Below are positions 55,801-64,000 of a stretch of 64,000 bases of DNA, in pieces. This DNA comes from Edaphochlamys debaryana. Lineage: Eukaryota > Chlorophyta > Chlorophyceae > Chlamydomonadales. A program made the translations under genes and the position numbers. Position 1 is the first letter of the stretch, and every line of letters starts with the position of its first letter. Below the pieces are notes generated by a model. The model saw nothing but the letters and a program-made list of their open reading frames with translations, was not told where the DNA came from and did not search any database. The stretch covers positions 186,001 to 250,000 of the forward strand of contig JAEHOE010000027.1 of NCBI GenBank assembly GCA_016858145.1, written 5' to 3'.

Positions 55801-57025
55801 CCGCGTCCACCCACTACACTCGCGTGGACCCATTTCCACGCCCTGCCCCATAGACCCGTGCCTCGCGGCCACCTACACCTCGTCTTCAGCGTCCACCCCC
55901 TACTTCCTGACCCTCCTTCCCCTCCCTTCCCTTCCTCTTACTTCCTCTCCCCTTCCTCCGCCCTACCAAACATACAGATCCGCGTGCTCCCCTGCGCGCA
56001 CCGCTTCCACATGACCTGCGTGGACCAGTGGCTCAGCAACCGCCGCTTCTGCCCGCTCTGCAAGCACGACGCGTCGCAGCCGCTGCCGCAGGCGCTCGCG
56101 GGCGGCGGCGCGGGCGGCGCCGGGTCGGGGCCGGGCGGCCGCGCCGCCGCGGGCGCGCAGCCGGTCAACGGCTGGGCGCTGCTGATGCAGAGCTTCGTGG
56201 ACCTGCTGCGGCACCCGCACGGCACAGGGGGCACGCGCGCGGGCGCGGGAGCGGGCGCGGGGCCTGCGCAGGCGCCGAGGCAGGCTGCGGCGCAGGCCCC
56301 CCGCGGGCGCGCGCGGCGCACGGGGCAGCGGCAGCGCGCCCCGGAGCTGGCGGTGAGTGGGGCTGCGGGGAGTGTTTGTGGAGGGAGGCCATGTGCTTCT
56401 ACGAAAGAGGAACGGTGCAGGCTCGGGGCAGCGTGCGGTTCAGACAGGTGAAGAGAGCATGTTGAGCTGCTCTGCTCCTGACGGCATCCTGGCTAAATGG
56501 GTCCTGACACTGTTGGGGGCTGCTTGCGTGAGCAAAACGGCAATTGCACGGGCGCGAAAGCCGGCGGCAGCACCGAACCTGCGCCCCCAGAACCCAGGGC
56601 GAGCCCTCACACTGCCTGTATTGCTTGTTTGGCTGCCCCTCACGGATTCTTGGCTGCCTGAGTGCTAACACTGTGTACCCCGTTTGCGTCCTCAGGAGCC
56701 TCTGATGGCCCGAGTGGTGGACGTGGAGGCGCCCACCCCCGCGCCCGGACCTTCCCTGCCGGCGGCGCCCATCGCCATCCCGGCCCCCGCGGGCGCGGCG
56801 CCCTCCACGGCTTACCCCGTGACTCCGCCCCGGCCCGGTACGCCCGCCGTACCCGCGGCGGCCGCTGTGGAGGTGACCGCGCCGGCGCAGGCGCAGGCGC
56901 CAGCGACGCAAGCGGCGGTGGTGCAGCTGCCGGGGGTTCAGCCAGCTGAGGTCCAACCGACGCCCGCAGGCCCGGCGGCGCGAGCGCGCGCGCTGCTGTC
57001 CTCGCTGTTTGGGAACCGGCTGTGA
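52816..57025 (+). CDS. PA-TM-RING-H2 E3 ubiquitin ligase
   Basis: Ten exons: 52816-52914, 53138-53227, 53441-53560, 53684-53875, 54064-54177, 54538-54697, 54967-55268, 55504-55653, 55978-56352 and 56696-57025, 643 residues. A signal peptide ([14 protein letters not shown]) is followed by a protease-associated domain ([50 protein letters not shown]). One membrane span comes next ([20 protein letters not shown]), then an acidic, Arg-rich linker and a RING-H2 finger with [13 protein letters not shown] and CPLC, all eight ligands present. This order matches the RMR/RNF13 family, which sit in the endomembrane system with the RING in the cytosol and ubiquitinate or sort cargo. The tail after the RING is Gly/Ala/Pro-rich and not conserved. 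An alternative exon 2 start is possible, but this one gives the best PA domain. Confidence 0.92.
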
Positions 57026-59060
57026 TGCGGCGTGCCTGACGCTGAAGCGGGCGCGCTTGCGCATGAAACGGCGTTAGAGGTCGCTTGGACTGGTGGCTCA
57101 GCCGATTGAAGTCATGACAACGCCCACATATGCCCGGTTCGGCGCAGCGGTTTTGGTGGAGTAACTCTCAGCTTGCAAGCGCCCGGCTGCCCCGGAGGCA
57201 GCCGTTGCCAAAGCCCTGGTGCTGGCAAGTGGTCAGTGCCAGTCAACGTTACGCAACAGGAGCATGACAGGAGCAGACAGGATGGAGCTGGGGCCTCTGG
57301 GTGGGGTGCACGCGAAAGCGCGCGAGGAGTTGACGGAGGGCGCGGTGCAATGCAGGCGGTGAGCATTAATGGCATGTGGGAGGAGGAGGGCACGCACGCA
57401 TATATAAGAAAGGGTTGGGTGGTGAGACTGTTGTTCGGGGCAGGGGCTGGAGAAGCAGGGTACATGCTGGGTAGTTGGCTTTGGGTCCCAAGGTTGCCCA
57501 ACCCACTCGCTTAGCAGCTGACGCTGAGCCGATCGCTCCTGATCGGCCACTACCGTCACCTTTCGTCGGGACGCGCAGCACTTTTGTGCGCCGCCGGACT
57601 CTCGGTGCCTTGTATCAATAGTTCTGTGCGTCTATGGATGCCACTTGCATAGTCAGTCGAAGGAGCCAACGCTTGATGGCTTGGAGGCACAATTTGCTCC
57701 AGATCAGGCCACACTTTGCTGGCTTGGGGAGCTAACCGTTACCCATTGTTTTGATGCCGAGCGGCTCAGGGCAGGCTGGTCCCTACCCCAACGTCTTTGC
57801 GGGGATCGACCTGTATCGGGGGCGGGCGGGGCTTCATGTGCTACAAGGGGGGTGTTAACAGCTCGGCTCATGGGCTTTGACTTGCAGCCTGTTGTGTTGC
57901 TGGGCTCTTGATTGGCCTCCCTCGAATGAGAACAACGGTGGTCGTCCTATCATGGTGTCCTCTCTAGCTCTTGCCTTTTGGGCGGGCGGAACTCCTTCCC
58001 TTCCTCCTGCCGTGTACTTGCCGGTTTCATAAGACGTAGCACGTATGGTAGCAACTAGAGCGCAAATTGTATGTCTGCTATGTCGCCCTGACGCAAGGGC
58101 TAAGCGGCATAGACGTCTCAAGGGTTCATTGCCACGGGCCAGTCCGGCCCGGCCATGGATCGGCCCTGCGATGCCATGTAACGGATGGGTGTAACGGAGT
58201 ACAGGGGGTCGCATATCATACCGGTAGCCCGCGCGCAGCACACAAGCAGCCAGTGCATCCAGAGATTCTTGAGGACGCACAAGGACCCTGCCAGGCTGTC
58301 CTTGGCCGCCTGGTGGTGGTGGCGGAAAACGAAGGCAGGCCCCCGCACGGCGGCTAGGCTCGGAGTGGGGGCAGCACGGCTTGGCTTCGAGTGAGGAGCC
58401 CTCCGCAACGGGGCCAAGGACTGAACAATGGAGTGCACAGCGGGTATAGGTGTGCAGGCATGCCCGATTGCCCGCTGTCCTCGCTCAGCCGCCGGGAGAG
58501 TGGACCTCAGCCAAGTCACGCAAGTTACAGGGCCGACGACACGGGCTTTGGAAGAATCCGACACTCCGTCGATGCGTCCTTGCCCAGGCGCAGTGCAGCT
58601 ATGTCCTATGGAAGCATGCTGAAGGATAGCTCAAGGTCCGCGCGTGGCTGCACGCCTGCTGTGAATGGACTGTGGAGGGAAGCCGCTCCAGAACATGCAC
58701 TGCCTGACTCCAAAGGAAGATGCGATGCTTCGCCGCACTGATTCCTAGACGTCCCATTCGCGCAAAACCCTTGTCTTCCCAGGAGGACATGCATGCTCCA
58801 CGGCCTGCGCTCACTCAAATGGCGAAGACTGCAATACCGGTGCGCCGGCGTGTCACCTCCCACGTCCAAGCGCACGGCACCTCACGCACGGTCGGCCTCG
58901 GCCACCACCAGCAAACCACTCGACTGAGCCAGTGAGCCTGCAACCGTTCACCTTATATGACCATGTGCGAAACGAGTAGCCGCGCCCGCCCTCAGCATCC
59001 CCCTCAGTCCCGCGCCGCATTCCCCTCCCCTCCTGCTCACCCTGCTCCGCCGCCGCTCGC
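57026..59060. other. Convergent intergenic region, 2.0 kb
   Basis: Between the RING gene (+) and an unrecognised gene (-). TGTAA candidates are at 58177 (+) and at 58525-58529 on the minus strand. I see no gene, repeat or RNA. Confidence 0.5.
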
Positions 59061-61369
59061 TCACCCACACGCTCCAGCTCTCTGCCCCGGACCGCATGGT
59101 GCTACCCCCCCCCCCTGCAGAGCCCTGCACGCCCGCCGCCGGAGTCTGCGCCCGCTGCCTCCGGCTGCGCCCTGGATGCTGCCCACCAATCAATCCGCCC
59201 AACAGGACGTCAGCATCTCCACCGGGCTGCTCGAACGCAGCCTCGCACTCCACGCTGCTCCCACATTGGCTTGGCTCTCGCGGCAGCGCCTCCGAGGCCT
59301 CACCCGCCCGCCACGGTGCCGCCCTCGCCCCGTGACGCCCGCATGACAGTGTCGACGCGTTTGTGGATGTAGGTCGGGCAGGAGTGGATCTCCTCTCGGC
59401 AGAGCCACGTGACCTCCTGGATCCTGCGGCCCGAGGAGGCACGTGGGGAGCACAGGTGAGCGCCCGCATTGACCGTTTGACCCCGCTACGCTGGGCCCCG
59501 GGCCAGACTGGTGTCAGCCCGTGCCGGCTCGTGCCCACTCCTCATCCGCAGATCTTGCAACCTGTCCTCGGGGCCCCTGGTCTGGGCACTCCGCGCTTTC
59601 GCGAGCCTCGTCTTCGCGTTCCCACGCTCGCACGCAGCGTTGCCGTGCCGTGCTTCGCTCCCCGCCCCGGGACGACTCACCACGCCGACAGCTCCACGGG
59701 GAGGTAGGGGTCGCGGCTCTCCGTGATGGCCTTGATCTCGTCGAACCGCGCCTCCACCACTCGGCGGATGGGCTTGGTGTCCCCCTGCAGCATGTTGAGG
59801 CATTGCTGCGGGCGGGGTGGAGAGGAGCAGGGGCAGGGGCAGGAGCAGGGGCAGGGGTAGAGAGTGTGAGCGTGGGGCGTGGGGCGGAGCGGGTGTACCA
59901 TCGCCAGTCCACCCGTACCCCAACGGTCGCCCTGTGAGCCGCCTCACTCCCGCACGACCCTGCTTGTAGCCTTTCCGCGTGACCCCATACACCCGGCCCG
60001 CGCCAGGCCGCCGTTGCGGCACCCTCATATAGGGCTGGGCGCCACTCCGCCTCGCCCACATACGGTATTGCGGCCCCTAGCTTTGCAGCCCTCCTCGCAC
60101 CCACATAGAGCAGGGCGATCTGGTGCGCCGCGTACTTGTGGTGCTGCGGCATGCATGCGTCGTGGTAGAGCTGCGTGCCCATCATGACCACCTGGTTGAG
60201 CAAGGACACGAAGTGGAAGTAGGCGGCGCCTGGGGGCACAGGAGGGCCGAGGGGAGGGAGGGAGGAGGGAGAGAGGAGCGGAGCCAGGCGGTCAGACTGC
60301 GCGCTCCGAAGCGGGTGAAGGGTGTAGGGTGCAGGTGGGAGTGGGAGGAGTGAAGAGGTAGCAGAGGGGGGGGGTCACAGTGTGAGTTGGAGCGGTGGGC
60401 AAGGAGGGTGCAGCGGCTGGGTGCTCCGGTTGCGGCGGGGCAGTAGCGGGTTCCGAGGGGTTGACAAAGAGACAGGGGGTGCCTGGTGAGGCGGTCTGAA
60501 GGCCCAGAAGGGGGATTGTCCAGGAGACTTGCAGCTTTTACTGGACACCATACCGGTAGACCTCTTCGGCGGAGGGCGGAGCAACGCACAGCTTCTAGCC
60601 CTCTCACTGGAACCGCTGCCATAGCTGTGCACCCGCCCGACCAACAAAGCCCCCGCACCGGTGCCAGGACACCCTAGCCGCCCAAGTCGCGCTGGCGTAC
60701 TGCAGGGCACAAGCTTGGCCACGGTTTGGGCCAGCACCACCTACCCGGGTTGTGCTGTACCGTGTCCAGCTTATCGCCGCTGAGCCCCATGGCCAGGTAG
60801 GGGAACAGGTCTAGCAACCCCAGGTCCTGCATGGTCGTCTGCAAGAGGGCAGCCGCGGAGGAACCAGACTGCGTGAGGGGCGCGTGCGTGCTTTGCGGGC
60901 GCAGGTGGCGGGCAGGTATCGGGCACCCACAGCCCACCCGAGGTGACCCACCTGCGCGTGCTTCTTCGGTGCCACCTGGTGGCAAAGCGCCTCTATCTCC
61001 TGCAGGATGCCCACGTCGAAGGCCGAGGCCGACTTGGGCACCTTGTGCACCCTTTCTATGAGCGTGTCCGCAACAAAGCACAGCGCTGCTAGCCGCCCCG
61101 TGTCCGGCAGCCCGATCATGGGCTCGTCGATGCATAGCCGCACTGCAAAAGAGGGATATAGACCGTCGGCTAGCTCTCGAAACGGCAGATTGCAAAGGCG
61201 CGCTCGCCAGGTCCGAAACTCCTCTCCTGACCCAGCTCCGACACGCAAATCGCTGAATCTTCTCACCTGCATAGTGTGGCTGGAGGAAAACAGGCTGCGG
61301 CACCACCAGGGGTGGAGAGTCAAAGGCGAAAGCTGGCGCAGGCCCGGACCCGGCCGGTGGCCCGGACAT
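59061..61369 (-). CDS. Unrecognised, probably all-helical protein
   Basis: Exons 61369-61267, 61142-60952, 60838-60745, 60229-60105, 59805-59681 and 59423-59304 join in phase with convincing coding. A last exon 59178-59061 is a guess that gives a 291-residue product. The family is not known to me. Strong blocks are LCIDEPMIGLPDTGRLAAL, TLIERVHKVPKSASAFDVG, LGLLDLFPYLAMGLSGDKL, SLLNQVVMMGTQLYHDACM, RVVEARFDEIKAITESRDP and WIQEVTWLCREEIHSCPTY. No signal peptide or clear membrane span is present, so it is probably cytosolic. The start MSGPPAG is the first ATG in the exon. A separate ATG exon at 61705-61608 upstream on the same strand ends in phase 2 and does not fit. The donor after exon 4 (TAT|GTGGGT) was chosen to keep the phase. 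Confidence 0.75.
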
Positions 61370-61607
61370 GTTTGTGTTGCCCTCAAGGTGACAACCTAAT
61401 TTGCATACAGAAACGCGTGGAGCGAGGTGAGACCCTCGATTGGGTGCGCGCAAGGCTTCTCGACAGTGTTACAGACGCGTTATCTCCTAGTAAGTGCTGT
61501 TGTCTGAACGTGTGCTTCTGTCGGGTTATGCCTGGGGCTGAACTCAGCGTGAGCTGGATCGCGCCCACTTGACGTCGTCCCCCGCAACCCAAGCGAGCTA
61601 ATCTTAC

Positions 61608-61705
61608 CCCCAGCGGCGCCCCCGGTCCTCTAGGTTGTGCACGGAGTCGTTGTGCGGGATGCCGCTGATGGTGGTTTGGCCCGTGTGGAGCTGGTGTTGC
61701 GACAT
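61608..61705 (-). other. Possible ATG exon, phase mismatch
   Basis: An ATG in good context opens a 32-codon frame (MSQHQLHTGQTTISG ...) that ends at a strong GTAAGA donor in phase 2. It looks like a true first exon, but the next certain exon needs phase 1. A missed small exon or an alternative start could explain it. Confidence 0.35.
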
Positions 61706-62531
61706 TGTGGTGAAGGGGAAGGGGAAGGGGAAGTGATGTCGGCACAACTCGGGCTCTATTTGTACTCACGGTTCCGGGGATAGGACTGCTGCCCCTGCGG
61801 GTTCGCCCGCTTGCCTGACGGGACTGCCCCCGCGGGTTCGCCCACTTGCCTGACGGGACTGCCTCGGTCCTCGCAGTCTGGGACACGAGCCAGCTCACTC
61901 AGCCCGCTGTACCTGTAGCCATCGGGGAGTCGGGGGGAGGTGCTCCTGATAGGTCCTGGTGCAGAGGAGACCAAGGCCAGGTAGGGCCAGGTTATACTAG
62001 GCAGGGCCGGGACGGCCCAGGACGGCATGGGACGGCAAGGCGGGCGACGAGATAACAGCCCATACTTGTTTCAGCACATGCAGCAAGGCTGCACCTGCAC
62101 TGCTCGCTCACTCAGAGGATGCGCTCGCGCAAGCAGCGCCCCGGGTGAGCGGCGCCGATGTTTGCGCGAACATGTCGAGCAGACTTCAACGGATACAGGC
62201 AATATTTGCACGGGCCTCAAGTGGTGAGCGTTGTTGGAATCGAAGAGTCTGTGGGGGGCGCTCCCCGCCGAGGGCCGGCGGCAGACGCTGTGAGGGATGG
62301 CGGGGGCTCGGGGTGGACGGGGCTGGCGACACGCGCGGGAAAGGTACAGCACTCCGCCGTCCCGGGCTTCTGAAGACTACACGTCTCCGCTATTTAGAGT
62401 ACTCAAACAAAGAGAAGAGTTCCTGAGCCCATAGTTCCTGTCTCGCGCACTCGCGGCTGCCCCGATCGCGGCTGCCTCTGCTCACTGCCCTGAAACCAGT
62501 ACGTGGCGTGGCTGCCTAGCCGAGGCAACTC
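61706..62531. other. Divergent promoter region
   Basis: Between the unrecognised gene (-) and SUMO (+). It includes short GGGTTCGCCC-type direct repeats near 61798-61843 (GCGGGTTCGCCC ... CTTGCCTGACGGGACTGC twice). No TATA box is clear. Confidence 0.45.
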
Positions 62532-63446
62532 ATGGAGGAGACGGGGAACAATGACCCCGTGAAGAAGGAGGTGAGTGGGGCCGAGGCTGGGTCCGCGAGC
62601 TCTCGCCGGGTGGACCGGGCCTTGGCGTGGCTGCAGCCGAGTGCCCCGTTGTCCATCTTTGCGAAGGGGGTGGCGTGCTCTATGATGCCGTGCTGCAAGG
62701 AGTGCGCGCGATGCCGACCCGTGCGGGTTTGAACGCTGTGCACAGGGCCAGGGCCAGGTGATTAGCTTGGTCGTCAAGGACCAAACCGGCAATGAGGTGC
62801 ACTTCAAGGTCAAGATGAAGACGCGGCTAGAGAAGGTGCGTTTGAACAGCACACGAAATGCCGCCCCAAGAACGTTGGGCCTCCCGGCGCTGCTGTCGGC
62901 TCCAGTCTCCACTGTCTTCTCTTCGGCGTGGTGCTGATCATGACGGCTTCTCCGCAGGTCTTCAACGCGTACTGCAACAAGAAGGGCGTGGACACGAACT
63001 CGGTGCGCTTCCTCTTCGACGGCACGCGCGTGAATGGCAGCTCGACGCCAGAGGAGCTCGGGTAAGTGGGTGCTTCCGGGGTCTGACAGAGTACTATCAG
63101 GGCGTGGCGGCGGATGGGAGGGCCTTGGGGGGCCGGGTATCAGCTGACCCGGACCTCACTGGTGGGGGCCAGACAGGGCTTTCCCAGACCTGCAGATGGA
63201 CTTCTGGTCCTTGGCGCTTCCCTCGTCCCTCCGCCCGATGCCAGCCTCCTCCCTGCACTCTAGGGAGGGCCTTGATTGAAAGTCGTCCGACCCGTCCAGT
63301 CCACGGCCTGCCTGCGGTTGCCCTGCTGTGTGCCGACGTCGCTAAGTTCTGACTGCGCCTCGACCCCCGTGTTCATGCCGCGGCTCCGCAGGATGGAGGA
63401 CGGGGACTGCATTGACTGCGTCATTGAGCAGGTCGGGGGCTGCTGA
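62532..63446 (+). CDS. SUMO: SUMO, small ubiquitin-like modifier
   Basis: Four exons, 62532-62570, 62746-62835, 62958-63061 and 63392-63446, encode 95 residues. The protein is ligated to lysines of target proteins after processing to a C-terminal GlyGly. The ubiquitin fold is complete: VISLVVKDQTGNEVHFKVK, LEKVFNAYCNKKGV, VRFLFDGTRVNGSSTPEEL and MEDGDCIDCVIEQVGG. The short flexible N-terminus (MEETGNNDPVKKE) and length match plant SUMOs. Only one residue (Cys) follows the diglycine, so the SUMO protease would remove a single amino acid. Phases 0, 0 and 2 agree at the three introns. TGTAA lies 536 nt after the stop. Confidence 0.97.
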
Positions 63447-64000
63447 GATGCGCTGCAGGCAAAAGCAGCTGCAATTTATGCTCATCGGGAGTTGCGGCTG
63501 GTGGCAGTCCTGGGGAGCATGCACCCGTATGTGAAACTTGCTCTTAGTCAAGCGGCCTGAACACCCTCCGCGAGGGTTTAAGGGGTGTTGCTGGGGGATG
63601 TGCAGGATGGCGCTGTTAGCCAGGGCAAGGGTACAGCCCTTGTGGACGGATGCGGCAGTTGACCGTTGGGCGGACGCGAACACGTGTCGATGTCTAACAC
63701 GGGAAGGGTGTCTAGGTTTCATGAGGATGGTGGGGGGCCCTGGATGGTTGCACCAGTGGCGCACTGAGTTTTACTCGCAGCAACCCTTGTCTGTCTAGCG
63801 GCCGGCCTGAGCGCGTGAACGCAGCAGATGCGCGCTGCGTTCAGAGTATTTGGGCCTCATAAGTGGCGGCGAAGACGTGGGTGCTTAGCAAGCGGGCGAC
63901 CTGTGGTCCTTGTGGGTTTGCAAGAGGGTGGCGGGTTTCGCCCGCTGATGCTTTTGGCCGTCACGGCTTGCGTGGTCTCACTGTAAGGCGCAGAGCAGTC
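63447..64000 (+). other. SUMO 3' flank
   Basis: Likely 3' UTR with a TGTAA poly(A) signal at 63982-63986. No other gene is seen before the window ends. Confidence 0.55.
63982..63986 (+). terminator. TGTAA poly(A) signal candidate
   Basis: First TGTAA after the SUMO stop, 536 nt downstream. Confidence 0.5.

Noticed and set aside
1..64000. Prokaryotic defence, CRISPR or phage system
   Set aside because: Introns in every gene, TGTAA signals and the gene set show algal nuclear DNA; no such elements were seen.

Overview
This looks like nuclear DNA of a volvocine green alga (Chlamydomonas-like). The sequence is very GC-rich. Genes are broken into many short exons by GT-AG introns of roughly 70 to 300 nt. 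TGTAA, the usual volvocine poly(A) signal, lies downstream of several stops. The gene set includes a chloroplast MEP-pathway enzyme with a transit-like leader. No tRNA, rRNA, CRISPR array or intact transposon was recognised. All exon models below were built by eye from splice signals, reading phase and protein continuity, without transcripts or alignments.

Layout. 55-5176 (-): WD40 protein with a 2.3-kb intron full of duplicated sequence. 6579-9006 and 10455-12201 (+): two tandem secreted fasciclin (FAS1) genes. 13084-18296 (-): a 1.6-kb-codon SET-domain protein with three copies of an unrecognised repeat domain. 18466-23267 (-): an acidic Ala/Glu/Gln-rich protein carrying a fourth, divergent copy, possibly spliced into the SET gene as one unit. 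24298-26932 (+): SDR42E1-like dehydrogenase. 27969-30296 (-): IspD. 31403-37943 (-): 18-exon armadillo-like protein. 38496-41577 (+): glutathione S-transferase-like protein. 43927-49752 (-): large multi-pass membrane protein. 50331-51881 (+): unrecognised conserved-looking protein. 52816-57025 (+): PA-TM-RING E3 ligase. 59061-61369 (-): unrecognised helical protein. 62532-63446 (+): SUMO.

The genes do not form one pathway; this is ordinary mixed eukaryotic gene order. The parts most worth a second look are the repeat-domain/SET region at 13-23 kb, the nested duplicated segment in the WD40 intron, exon relics and a minisatellite in the armadillo-gene introns, IspD-derived repeats in its own 3' flank, and candidate GC-AG introns.
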